A stretch of 64,000 bases of DNA, taken from NCBI RefSeq assembly GCF_034541975.1, contig NZ_JAVYJM010000001.1; one strand, written 5' to 3'. Under the pieces are notes generated by a model that saw only the letters and a program-made list of their open reading frames with translations, was not told the DNA's origin and did not search any database. Origin of the DNA: Dermacoccus abyssi. Its GTDB lineage: Bacteria; Actinomycetota; Actinomycetes; Actinomycetales; Dermatophilaceae. Position numbers and translations under genes: made by a program. This document shows positions 16,900-24,357 of the stretch, one piece after another; position 1 is the stretch's first letter; each line of letters opens with the position of its first letter.

Positions 16900-17733
16900 A
16901 TGAACGGACGTTATGTGGCGGTGGGTGACTCGTTCACCGAGGGCGTCGGCGACGCCAATCTCATGTACCCGAACGGGGTGCGCGGCTGGGCCGACCGGAT
17001 GGCGCGCCAATTGGGCAAGGCCGACTCCTCCTGGGAGTACGCGAACTTCGCGATCCGCAGCAAACGCCTCGACGAGATCGTCGACGAACAGTTCGACGCC
17101 GCACTCGCGTTGAACCCGACGCTCATCTCCTTCTATGCAGGCGGCAACGACATCCTCGCGGTGCGGGCCGACATGCGCAGCATCATGGATCGCTACGAGA
17201 GCGCTCTGGATCGACTCGTTTCCTCGGGCGCCGACGTCATGCTGTTCACGACGTTCGACGTGAAGATCTCGACGGCCCTGGAGCCGCTACGCCGTCGGAT
17301 CGTCTACTACAACGACGCCGTGCGGACGCTCGCTGCACGCTACGGGTGCCTGCTCATCGATCACACGCAGTACCGCGAGTTCGAGGACCGGCGGATGTGG
17401 GCGTTCGATCGCATCCACATGAGCAAGGCCGGCCACAAGCATCTCGCGGCGTACGTGCTCGGCGAGCTGGGTGTGCCGCACACGCTGAAGCTGCCCGAGC
17501 TGGGGCCCTTCGAGAGCCCGGACTGGCGCGAGACGCTGCGCACCGAGGGGCGGTGGCTCGCTTCCGAGGTGGTGCCGCTCATGCGACGACGGATGAACGG
17601 TGTGCGCGAGGGCGACACGCTGCCACCGAAGTGGCCGGACCCCATCCGCCCCGCCGACGGCATGAAGCGCCTCGCCCGCGCCCGCTCCGGTGACGCGATG
17701 GAAGTTCACGAGCGCGCGGCACACGTCGTCTGA
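16900..17733 (+). CDS. SGNH/GDSL-family esterase
   Basis: 277 residues. The four conserved blocks of SGNH hydrolases are visible: GDSFTEG with nucleophile Ser11 (block I), an NFAIRSKRLDE block with Asn in place of the usual GxxN region, GGNDI (block III) and DRIHMSKAGH, which carries the catalytic Asp and His (block V). It has no signal peptide, so a cytoplasmic acyl-ester hydrolase is likely. The segment after about residue 210 is specific to a subgroup common in actinobacteria. A -10-like hexamer directly before the ATG suggests leaderless expression. It is the last chromosomal gene before the mobile island. Confidence 0.88.
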   Translation: MNGRYVAVGDSFTEGVGDANLMYPNGVRGWADRMARQLGKADSSWEYANFAIRSKRLDEIVDEQFDAALALNPTLISFYAGGNDILAVRADMRSIMDRYESALDRLVSSGADVMLFTTFDVKISTALEPLRRRIVYYNDAVRTLAARYGCLLIDHTQYREFEDRRMWAFDRIHMSKAGHKHLAAYVLGELGVPHTLKLPELGPFESPDWRETLRTEGRWLASEVVPLMRRRMNGVREGDTLPPKWPDPIRPADGMKRLARARSGDAMEVHERAAHVV

Positions 17734-17880
17734 CGGGCCTCCCCGTCGACGTAGCGCCTGCAAGAAACGCCCAGCGCGGGCCAGATCTGTTGCCTGGGGA
17801 AGCGGCGCAGAGCTTCACAAGGCCCTGGAGGCTGCTTTACCGCTCGGCTCCAGTCTCAACATGGACAGATCTACCAAGCC

Positions 17881-17907
17881 CTAGGTGTACTGACCGGAGA
17901 CGTTGAT
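17881..17907 (-). pseudogene. fragment resembling the 3' end of an IS481 transposase gene
   Basis: Read on the minus strand, these bases encode INVSGQYT followed by TAG. They match the end of the intact IS481 gene at 21742-21768 (INVPDQYT, stop) with few differences, but in opposite orientation. Similarity fades beyond about 17907. It is probably a relic of an older insertion; the match is short. Confidence 0.45.
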
Positions 17908-17957
17908 TGAGCCGCAACGGGCATGGCAGTGGGTGGCTGGCGAGGGTGTAGCGGACA

Positions 17958-17965
17958 CCACCATG
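17958..17965 (+). repeat. target site duplication of the IS256 element, left copy
   Basis: CCACCATG occurs directly outside the left inverted repeat and again at 19386-19393 outside the right one. Eight to nine base duplications are normal for IS256-family elements. Confidence 0.8.
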
Positions 17966-19385
17966 GGTCAAGTCCCGGGTAGTGGTGTAGCGGAGCGTGC
18001 CCCTTCGTGATGGTTCAGGCGGTCAGTGCGGGCAGGTTGTCGGCTCCGATCTCGGGTTCGGTGGTGGACACGATGTTGAGGCGGCAGCGGGCCAGGACCT
18101 CGAGCCCGAGGTAGCGCCGTCCTTCGGCCCACTCGTCGGTTTGCTCGGCCAGCACGGCACCGACCAGGCGCACGATCGCGGCGCGGTTGGGGAAGATCCC
18201 TACGGAGTCGGTCCGGCGACGGATCTCGCGGTTGAGGCGCTCCGCGGGATTGTTCGACCAGATCTGGGTCCACACGTCCTTGGGGAAGGCAGTGAAGGCG
18301 AGGATGTCGGCGCGGGCGGCGTCGAGGTGCTCGTGGACGGCGGGCAGCTTCTCCTGCACGTAGTCCAGGAGACGGTCGAACTGCGCCTGGACCGCGCCGG
18401 AGTCGGGCTGGTCGTACACCGAGTGCAGCATCGCCTTGACCGCCGGCCACATGCTCTTGGGCGTCACGCTCATGAGGTTGGCGGCGTAGTGCGTGCGGCA
18501 GCGCTGCCAGGCCGCGCCGGGCAGGTTGGCCGCGATGGCCTCGACCAGGCCTGCGTGAGCGTCACTGGTGACCAGCCGCACCCCGGTCAGCCCGCGTGCG
18601 GTCAGGTCGGCGAAGAACTCGTTCCACGCCGACCCTGTCTCGCTGGTGGCCACGCGCAGCCCCAAGACCTCGCGGTGCCCGTCGCCGTTGACGCCCACAG
18701 CGATCAGCGCGACGGCGTTGATCACCCGTCCACCCTCACGGACCTTCATCGTCAGCGCGTCCGCGGACACGAACGTGAACGGCCCAACCTCAGCCAGCGG
18801 GCGGTGGCGGAAGTCCTCGACGATCTGGTCCAGGTCACTCGCCATCCGAGACACCTGGGACTTCGACAACGAGTCGATCCCCAGCTGACGCACGAGTTTG
18901 TCCATGCGGCGAGTGGACACGCCAGCGAGGTAGCAGTCCGCGACCACCGTGATCAGGGCGGACTCGGCACGCTTGCGGCGTTCAAGGAGCCACTCGGGGA
19001 AGTAGGTCCCGCTGCGCAGCTTCGGGATCGCGACGTCCACGGTCCCGACGCGGGTATCGAGGTCGCGGTGGCGGTAGCCGTTGCGCTGCGTCGTGCGCGT
19101 CGCGCTGGGGCGTCCGTACTCGGCTCCGACCACGGCATCGGCATCCGCGGAAAGCAACGCGTTGATCATGGTCTGCAGCAGGCTGCGCATCATGTCCGGG
19201 CTGGCTTCGGACAGGGCTTCACCCAGAAGGCCGGCAGGGTCGACAATGTGTGGTGCGGTCATCGTGATGACTCCGTTCGAGAGTGCTGTGAGAGGTTCGC
19301 TCGAAGGATCACGCGGTGGCCGCACCCCTGTCCACTACCGGGACCAGGTCAGCGACCGCGCTACACCACTATCGGGGACTCAACT
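17966..19385 (-). mobile_element. IS256-family insertion sequence, 1420 bp, complete
   Basis: The terminal inverted repeats are 17966-17992 and 19359-19385 (27 bases, about 22 matching, with a shared core TAGTGGTGTAGCG). An 8-bp direct repeat CCACCATG lies on both sides. The element contains one intact transposase gene on the minus strand. The length and ends fit the IS256 family. It inserted about 60 bases upstream of the AraC-type gene, so it may affect that gene's expression. Confidence 0.88.
18015..19262 (-). CDS. IS256-family transposase
   Basis: 415 residues, full length for the family. The DDE catalytic set is intact: Asp168 in SADALTMKV, Asp234 in TSDAHAGL and Glu341 in NNPAERLNREIRRRT; the conserved WQRCRTHYAANL block lies between the last two. 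The N-terminal half has the usual YRHRDLDTRVGTVDVAIPKLRSGTYFP segment. The start was set at ATG 19262 (MTAPHIVDPAGLL), since the longer frame to 19325 runs close to the inverted repeat. The gene appears functional. A 748-codon open frame on the other strand is a shadow of this gene joined to the downstream regulator. Confidence 0.95.
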   Translation of the reverse strand: MTAPHIVDPAGLLGEALSEASPDMMRSLLQTMINALLSADADAVVGAEYGRPSATRTTQRNGYRHRDLDTRVGTVDVAIPKLRSGTYFPEWLLERRKRAESALITVVADCYLAGVSTRRMDKLVRQLGIDSLSKSQVSRMASDLDQIVEDFRHRPLAEVGPFTFVSADALTMKVREGGRVINAVALIAVGVNGDGHREVLGLRVATSETGSAWNEFFADLTARGLTGVRLVTSDAHAGLVEAIAANLPGAAWQRCRTHYAANLMSVTPKSMWPAVKAMLHSVYDQPDSGAVQAQFDRLLDYVQEKLPAVHEHLDAARADILAFTAFPKDVWTQIWSNNPAERLNREIRRRTDSVGIFPNRAAIVRLVGAVLAEQTDEWAEGRRYLGLEVLARCRLNIVSTTEPEIGADNLPALTA

Positions 19386-19393
19386 CCACCATG
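19386..19393 (+). repeat. target site duplication of the IS256 element, right copy
   Basis: Second copy of CCACCATG, directly outside the right inverted repeat. Confidence 0.8.
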
Positions 19394-19445
19394 GGCGCCA
19401 GATCACTGTCGGTTCTCTGAGCCGGGCTTCTCTAGGGTTGGTGGC

Positions 19446-20243
19446 ATGCCCGTCTGGCAGCCATCCATCCCGCAGAGGTTGCAGCCCCATCTCCTTTCCT
19501 GGGTGGGGTACGACTTCGCCAGTACCGAAGCCGTCCATCACGGGGTTCCCTCGATGGGCGTCACGGTGGTGCTGTCGCTCGCAGAACCCATCGACTGTGG
19601 CTGGCTTGATGGCGGTGAACGGCAGTTACTGGACGTACTGGCTTCCGGTCTTCACACCGCGCCGGCCTTGATCCAGTCGAGGGGACGCCAGCAGGGACTC
19701 GAACTGTCGATTCACCCCCTTTCGGCCCGCCGGCTTCTTGGACTACCAGCCGGGGCCTTGGCGGGGTTGATGGTTGATGTGACAGATCTCCAGTGGCCCC
19801 CACACCTGCTCGACCAGCTGCGGCAGTCAACTTGGCTAGGACGGTTCCAACTCTTGGCGGCATTCCTCACCAAACGGCTCGAGCAGCATCCCCACACACC
19901 GCGAGCAGACATGGTCGAAGCGCTGGCGCGGATCCATCAGGCCCGGGGCACAATCCCCATCGCCGACCTAGCTCGAGACGTTGGTCTGTCCAGACGGCGA
20001 CTTTCCAGCCTGTTCAACCTCGAGACCGGTCTCTCGCCCAAGCAGGTGGCGCGGATCGCTCGCTTCGAGCACGCCAAGAAACTTGTCCAGAGCGGCGCCC
20101 TTCCTTCGGACATTGCGGCAGCGGCTGGTTACAGCGACCAGGCGCACCTGTCCCGAGAATGGAGGTCGATGACGGGATGGACGCTGCGCCAGTCGAGGGC
20201 TGATTTCCCATTGCTTCAAGACGCTCAAGCGCTCCAAGGATAA
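19446..20243 (+). CDS. AraC-family transcriptional regulator
   Basis: 265 residues. The C-terminal 90 residues are an AraC/XylS DNA-binding domain with two helix-turn-helices: IPIADLARDVGLSRRRLSSLF (first) and LPSDIAAAAGYSDQAHLSREW (second), the latter with the family-typical GYSDQAHLSR-F/W pattern. The N-terminal 160 residues look like a sensor domain (HHGVPSMGVTVVLSLAEPI, then a DUF6597-like region). The ATG at 19446 was chosen because upstream sequence in the same frame is antisense to the transposase. It is followed after ten bases by a VOC gene that it may control. Codon use is less G/C-biased than in flanking chromosomal genes, which suggests transfer. Confidence 0.85.
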   Translation: MPVWQPSIPQRLQPHLLSWVGYDFASTEAVHHGVPSMGVTVVLSLAEPIDCGWLDGGERQLLDVLASGLHTAPALIQSRGRQQGLELSIHPLSARRLLGLPAGALAGLMVDVTDLQWPPHLLDQLRQSTWLGRFQLLAAFLTKRLEQHPHTPRADMVEALARIHQARGTIPIADLARDVGLSRRRLSSLFNLETGLSPKQVARIARFEHAKKLVQSGALPSDIAAAAGYSDQAHLSREWRSMTGWTLRQSRADFPLLQDAQALQG

Positions 20244-20253
20244 GGCTGTAGCC

Positions 20254-20640
20254 ATGACGAGACCACAGCTGTTTCACTGCCTGCGCTACACAGATGCCGA
20301 TCGAGGCATCAACTTCCTTCAAGCCATCGGCTTCACCACGGCGATGGTCGTGCGGGACCCGGATGACTCGACCGTGGTGACCCATGCGCAACTTGCCTGG
20401 CGCGACAATGGGGGCATCATGCTCGGCTCTACTCAGGACGGTGACCCGCATTACGGGCCAGGGATCTGCAACTTGGTGGTCGCCAGCGACGAGGACGTCG
20501 ACAGCCTCTTCGCCACGGCCTTGGAACACGGAGCATCGACCGTCACCGAGCCAAACTATGCACTTCACGGCGGCCGCAACGCATGCGTCGCCGACTTCGA
20601 TGGCCACTGGTGGAACATCGATTCCTACCCGGGAGCCTGA
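20254..20640 (+). CDS. VOC (glyoxalase/bleomycin-resistance) superfamily protein
   Basis: 128 residues. The beta-alpha-beta-beta-beta folds of the vicinal oxygen chelate superfamily are recognisable (LRYTDADRGINFLQAIGFTTAM, then DNGGIMLGS, CNLVVASDEDVDSLFATALEHGASTVTEP, and VADFDGHWWNIDSY). The DFDGHWWNI end resembles the PhnB-like subgroup (DPxGHxWxI). These proteins may be dioxygenases, lyases or drug-binding resistance proteins; metal ligands are not clear enough here to choose. It lies ten bases after the AraC regulator gene and is probably cotranscribed. Both are enclosed by insertion sequences. Confidence 0.8.
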   Translation: MTRPQLFHCLRYTDADRGINFLQAIGFTTAMVVRDPDDSTVVTHAQLAWRDNGGIMLGSTQDGDPHYGPGICNLVVASDEDVDSLFATALEHGASTVTEPNYALHGGRNACVADFDGHWWNIDSYPGA

Positions 20641-20781
20641 GCCGGGAAGCCGCCCTCGGCGGCGGCTGATGACAAGGCCCACGAGGTCCCACACACCCGT
20701 TGCCCTCCACCCAAACAATCTCGCCGCCCGCGGCGGCATCTGGCCTTCCTGGGCGGCACATGCCCCCAGGAAGGCTCAGTC

Positions 20782-21768
20782 ATGTCCCACGCCAACGCGG
20801 CGCCCACCCCACGGCATCGCCTGATCGTCGCTCGCATGGTTGTTGACGACGGTTGGCCGATCAGCGAGGTCGCCGCCCGATTCCAAGTCTCCTGGCCCAC
20901 CGTCAAGCGTTGGGCCGACCGCTACCGAGACAGCGAATCCATGCAAGACCGGTCTTCCCGGCCGCGTCGCTCCCCGAACAAGACGAGTCAGAAGACCACT
21001 CGGCGCTGCATCAATCTGCGGCTGCGCCTGAGGGAGGGGCCGGTGCAGTTGGCGTGCCGACTCGGGATCGCCCCGTCCACTGTCCACCGCATCCTGGTCC
21101 ACGCGCACCTAAACCGGCTTTCACACGTCGACCGCGCCACCGGAGAGCCAGTCCGCCGTTACGAGCATGACCATCCCGGCTCCCTGCTGCATGTCGACGT
21201 GAAGAAGCTCGGGAACATTCCCGATGGCGGGGGCTGGCGCTACGTAGGGCGCAGGCAAGGTGAGAAGAACAGAGCCGCCACTCCCGACAAGCCCCGAAAC
21301 AAGTACAGCGATCCGTTGATGGGCAAGGCCTACGTCCACACCGTCATCGACGACCACTCCCGCGTCGCCTACGCCGAGATCCACGACGACGAAACCGCCC
21401 TCACCGCGACGGCGGTCCTGATCCGGGCGGTCGAGTGGTTCAGGGCCCGTGGTGTGAGGGTCGAGCGAGTCCTGTCCGACAACGGTGGCGCCTACCGCTC
21501 ACATCTGTGGCGCGACACCTGCGCTGAGCTGAGGATCAAGCACAAACGCACCAGGCCGTATCGGCCGCAGACCAACGGCAAGATCGGACGCTTCCATCCC
21601 ACCATGGCCGACGGCTGGGCCCACGCCCGGGGTTATACCTCGGAGGCTGAGCGCCGAGGCGAACTCGCCGGATGGCTCCATTACTACAACCAGCACCGTC
21701 CCCATACAGCCTGCGGGAACCAGCCGCCCTTCTCACGATTGATCAACGTCCCCGATCAGTACACCTAA
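20782..21768 (+). CDS. IS481-family transposase, catalytic Glu replaced
   Basis: 328 residues, close to full length. The N-terminal helix-turn-helix (LIVARMVVDDGWPISEVAARFQVS) and the rve integrase core (HVDVKKLG with Asp139, LSDNGGAYRSHLW with Asp233) are present. The third catalytic residue should be Glu in NGKIERFHRT; here the sequence is NGKIGRFHPT, so position 269 is Gly and a nearby Arg is Pro. Without the Glu the enzyme should not cut or join DNA, so the element is probably dead although the frame is open. Clear terminal repeats were not found. It lies in the opposite direction to the IS256 transposase. Confidence 0.9.
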   Translation: MSHANAAPTPRHRLIVARMVVDDGWPISEVAARFQVSWPTVKRWADRYRDSESMQDRSSRPRRSPNKTSQKTTRRCINLRLRLREGPVQLACRLGIAPSTVHRILVHAHLNRLSHVDRATGEPVRRYEHDHPGSLLHVDVKKLGNIPDGGGWRYVGRRQGEKNRAATPDKPRNKYSDPLMGKAYVHTVIDDHSRVAYAEIHDDETALTATAVLIRAVEWFRARGVRVERVLSDNGGAYRSHLWRDTCAELRIKHKRTRPYRPQTNGKIGRFHPTMADGWAHARGYTSEAERRGELAGWLHYYNQHRPHTACGNQPPFSRLINVPDQYT

Positions 21769-21829
21769 CCCACCCGCTGAGCAGTAGCTCATTGAAGGGT
21801 TCGCACCTCCAGACCCGCAGATCGACGAA

Positions 21830-21864
21830 GGGCCGCCGATCACCCTCACGGTGATCGGCGGCCC
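21830..21864. terminator. hairpin terminator of the dnaK operon
   Basis: GGGCCGCCGATCACC (21830-21844) pairs perfectly with GGTGATCGGCGGCCC (21850-21864) across a 5-base loop. It lies 17 bases beyond the hspR stop codon, at the end of the minus-strand operon. Confidence 0.85.
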
Positions 21865-21880
21865 ATCGTGTGCGCGGAGG

Positions 21881-22360
21881 TCAGCCGCGCGGACGATAGA
21901 GGATGAGCGAACTGCCCGGCGCGCGGCCGCGGGGGCGTTCGCCGGGCTTGAGCGCAACGATGCCGTCACGCCCCGCAGCGAACACACGGCCCCCACCACG
22001 CGAATCGAGCGCCTCGCGGTACTGGCGGTTCTCCTCGGTCAGCTCCCCCACGCGCTGGGTGAGGGCATCGACCCGGTTCTCCAGCTCCATGATGCGCTGG
22101 ATGCCCGCGAGGGAAACGCCCTCGCTCGACAGCTCCTGCACCTGACGCAGCTGCTCGATGTCGCGCATCGAGTAGCGGCGCCCGCCACCGCCGGAACGCT
22201 CCGGCGTGACGAGCCCCAACCGGTCGTACTGGCGCAACGTCTGCGCGTGCATGCCCGCCAGTTCGGCCGCCACCGAGATGACATAGACCGGCTTGGACGG
22301 GTCGGCACGCACGAAGTCGGCCTGCCCGGAGCGGAAACCACCGCTCTCGCGCGGCGTCAC
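21881..22360 (-). CDS. hspR: heat-shock repressor HspR (MerR family)
   Basis: 159 residues. A MerR-type winged helix-turn-helix covers about 25-95: VYVISVAAELAGMHAQTLRQYDRLGLVTPERSGGGGRRYS, followed by a dimerising helix (LENRVDALTQRVGELTEENRQYREAL). HspR represses the dnaK operon and clpB by binding HAIR elements, with DnaK acting as corepressor in Streptomyces. Three HAIR-like boxes in this window (11507, 26298, 26357) are its expected targets. The start overlaps the dnaJ stop by four bases (ATGA), so it is translationally coupled as the last gene of dnaK-grpE-dnaJ-hspR. Confidence 0.95.
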   Translation of the reverse strand: MTPRESGGFRSGQADFVRADPSKPVYVISVAAELAGMHAQTLRQYDRLGLVTPERSGGGGRRYSMRDIEQLRQVQELSSEGVSLAGIQRIMELENRVDALTQRVGELTEENRQYREALDSRGGGRVFAAGRDGIVALKPGERPRGRAPGSSLILYRPRG

Positions 22361-23376
22361 GACGCGTCCCGGTGAGCCTTCGCGATGAGGTCGGCACGTG
22401 GGTCGGCCTCACCGGCGGCGAGTGTTTCCACGGCCTGGCGCTGTTCGTCGGTCAGGTCGGTCGGCACGACGACGTGCACCTTGGCGATGAGATCGCCGGT
22501 GGCGCTCTTCGTCGCGATACCGCGGCCCTTGACGCGCAGGCTGCGGCCGGACGGCGTGCCCGGCGCGACCTTCACCTTGACGGTCTTGCCGTCGAACGTC
22601 GGCACCGCAACGGTGGCTCCGAGCGTCGCCTCGGCGAACGTCACGGGAAGATCGACGGTCAGGTTGTTGCCGTCACGGCCGAACACCGGGTCGCTTCCCA
22701 CACTGACGTGCAGGATCATGTCGCCGTTGGGGCCACCGAAGCTGCCGGCGTGGCCCTTGCCGCGCAGACGGATCTTCTGCCCGTCCTTGACGCCCGCCGG
22801 GATGCGCGCGTTGAAGCTCGCTCCGTCGGCACCGGTGACGCGCACCGTGTCGCCCTCGACGGCCTGACGGAACGTGATCGAGGCGCGCGCCTCGACGTCC
22901 TGGCCCCCGCGCGGCTGCGCCTGACGCTGGTAGCCACCGCCCCCGGGGAACCCTCCGCCGGAGAAGCCACCACCGGCTCCGCCGAACTGTGCGAGCAGAT
23001 CCTCGAGGTTGAGGCCCTGCTGACCGGCGCCACCCGCCGAATACGTGCGGGCGCCACCACCGCCGCCACCGAACATCGAGGAGAAAACGTCCTCGAAGCC
23101 GCCGGCTCCCCCGGCGCCGCCGCCGAAGCGGGCACCGCCGCGCGCCATCTGGCGAACGGCGTCGTACTGCTGACGCTGCTCGGGGTCGGCGAGCACCTGG
23201 TGAGCCTCGCCGATGTCCTTGAACTTCTGCTCCGCGGCAGCGTCACCGGGGTTCTTGTCCGGGTGCCACGTGCGGGCGAGCTTGCGGTAGGCCTTCTTGA
23301 TCTCGTCCTCGCTCGCGTCCTGCGCGACACCGAGAGTGGCGTAGAAGTCCTTCTCGAACCAGTCCTGACTGGCCAT
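22357..23376 (-). CDS. dnaJ: DnaJ-type co-chaperone lacking the zinc finger
   Basis: 339 residues. J domain 8-75 with the HPD motif at 38-40; a long Gly/Phe-rich linker (about 83-150, many GG and FGG runs); then two beta-sandwich substrate-binding domains (ASITFRQAVEGDTVRV..., KTVKVKVAPGTPSGRSLRVKGRG). The CxxCxGxG zinc-binding repeats of classical DnaJ are absent and there are no cysteines in the central region, so it is a class B (CbpA-like) protein. It stimulates the DnaK ATPase through the HPD loop. The ATG 23376 start follows AGGAGG. It is the third gene of the operon. Confidence 0.93.
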   Translation of the reverse strand: MASQDWFEKDFYATLGVAQDASEDEIKKAYRKLARTWHPDKNPGDAAAEQKFKDIGEAHQVLADPEQRQQYDAVRQMARGGARFGGGAGGAGGFEDVFSSMFGGGGGGARTYSAGGAGQQGLNLEDLLAQFGGAGGGFSGGGFPGGGGYQRQAQPRGGQDVEARASITFRQAVEGDTVRVTGADGASFNARIPAGVKDGQKIRLRGKGHAGSFGGPNGDMILHVSVGSDPVFGRDGNNLTVDLPVTFAEATLGATVAVPTFDGKTVKVKVAPGTPSGRSLRVKGRGIATKSATGDLIAKVHVVVPTDLTDEQRQAVETLAAGEADPRADLIAKAHRDAS

Positions 23377-23544
23377 GCGCACCTCCTGATCTGTGTGATG
23401 GCGCGTCGTCCGGCGTCCGGGACGCTGGGGGCGCGTATCGCGTGCGCGTGCGAAAGATGAATATGGTCGAGGTGAGCGAGTCGCTCACCCGTGGTGGCGT
23501 GGGACCGAACGGTTCGTGCGGCCCCACGCCGACGTGGTTCGGCG

Positions 23545-24195
23545 TCAGCCTGCCACCGAGACGCGGGCGGCGCGCACGACGCGCTCACCCACCTTGTAGC
23601 CGGGCTGCAGCACCTGGACGACGAACGTTCCGTCGACGCCCTCGGGTGCCTCGGCCTCGACGTGCATGAGGGCCTCGTGGACGTTCGGGTCGAACGCTTC
23701 ACCGGCCTCGCCGAAGCGAGCGACACCGTAGCGGTCGAGCGTCGTCTCCAGCTTGGAGGCGATCTTGCTCATCGGGCCGTCGGTGAGGTCGCCGTGCTGG
23801 CGGGCGAGCTCGATGTCGTCGAGCACCGGGATGAGGGATTCGACGACCGAACCGATCGTCGTCTCCTTCTCGCGGGCCCGGTCACGCTCGACGCGGTTGC
23901 GGTAGTTGACGTACTCGGCCTGCAGACGCTGCAGGTCGGCCAGGCGCTCGGCCGCGAGCTTGGTGTCGGGGTGCTCGTTCTCCTCGACGCTCTCGCTGGC
24001 CTCGCCCGCGACCTCGTCCGGCGTCGACGCCGATTCGGCCTCGTCGGCCTGCTGCTGAAGGTTCTCGCCGGCCGCGTCCTGCTCGGACGCCTTGACGTTC
24101 TTCGTGTTCTTGCCGCCGGGCAGGTCGTCGCCGACACCGCCGGCGAACGAGTTGTCACCCTCGCCCGGTGCGGGGTTGTTCTGTGCGTCCGTCAT
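23545..24195 (-). CDS. grpE: nucleotide exchange factor GrpE
   Basis: 216 residues. A disordered, acidic N-terminal tail (1-75) precedes the long paired helix (LAAERLADLQRLQAEYVNYRNRVERDRARE) and the beta domain with the signature DPNVHEALMHVE and the end VLQPGYKVGERVVRAARVSV. GrpE releases ADP from DnaK. The start is ATG 24195 with AAGGAG just upstream; the longer frame to 24336 covers the intergenic hairpin and is not coding. The 168 bases between grpE and dnaJ include the dnaJ ribosome-binding site. Confidence 0.97.
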   Translation of the reverse strand: MTDAQNNPAPGEGDNSFAGGVGDDLPGGKNTKNVKASEQDAAGENLQQQADEAESASTPDEVAGEASESVEENEHPDTKLAAERLADLQRLQAEYVNYRNRVERDRAREKETTIGSVVESLIPVLDDIELARQHGDLTDGPMSKIASKLETTLDRYGVARFGEAGEAFDPNVHEALMHVEAEAPEGVDGTFVVQVLQPGYKVGERVVRAARVSVAG

Positions 24196-24237
24196 GTCGG
24201 ACTCCTTCCTGCCACGCGGGTGATCCGGGTGGCACAG

Positions 24238-24273
24238 CGGCCGGTGAGCTGCCTGTGGGCAGCCCACCGGCCG
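24238..24273 (-). other. hairpin in the dnaK-grpE intercistronic region
   Basis: CGGCCGGTG (24238-24246) pairs with CACCGGCCG (24265-24273), and CTGCC/GGCAG add an inner stem. Placed between dnaK and grpE, it may stabilise the dnaK message or cause partial termination; this is inferred from structure. Confidence 0.55.
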
Positions 24274-24320
24274 TGCAGATCCGTGTCGTGCCGAGCCATG
24301 GCTCGACGATGTGAGGGCCC

Positions 24321-24348
24321 GGGTGGAGACCGTCACCGGCCTCCACCC
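24321..24348 (-). other. hairpin directly after dnaK
   Basis: GGGTGGAG (24321-24328) pairs with CTCCACCC (24341-24348), 10 bases after the dnaK stop on the minus strand. Together with the hairpin at 24238-24273 it could lower transcription into grpE. Confidence 0.5.
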
Positions 24349-24357
24349 GTCACCGCA

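Noticed and set aside
17734..17880. tRNA or small RNA gene between the SGNH gene and the island
   Set aside because: No cloverleaf or conserved T-loop sequence could be found.
17997..19445. Upstream extension of the AraC frame opposite the IS256 transposase
   Set aside because: No similarity to AraC sensors; it is antisense to the transposase. The real start is ATG 19446.
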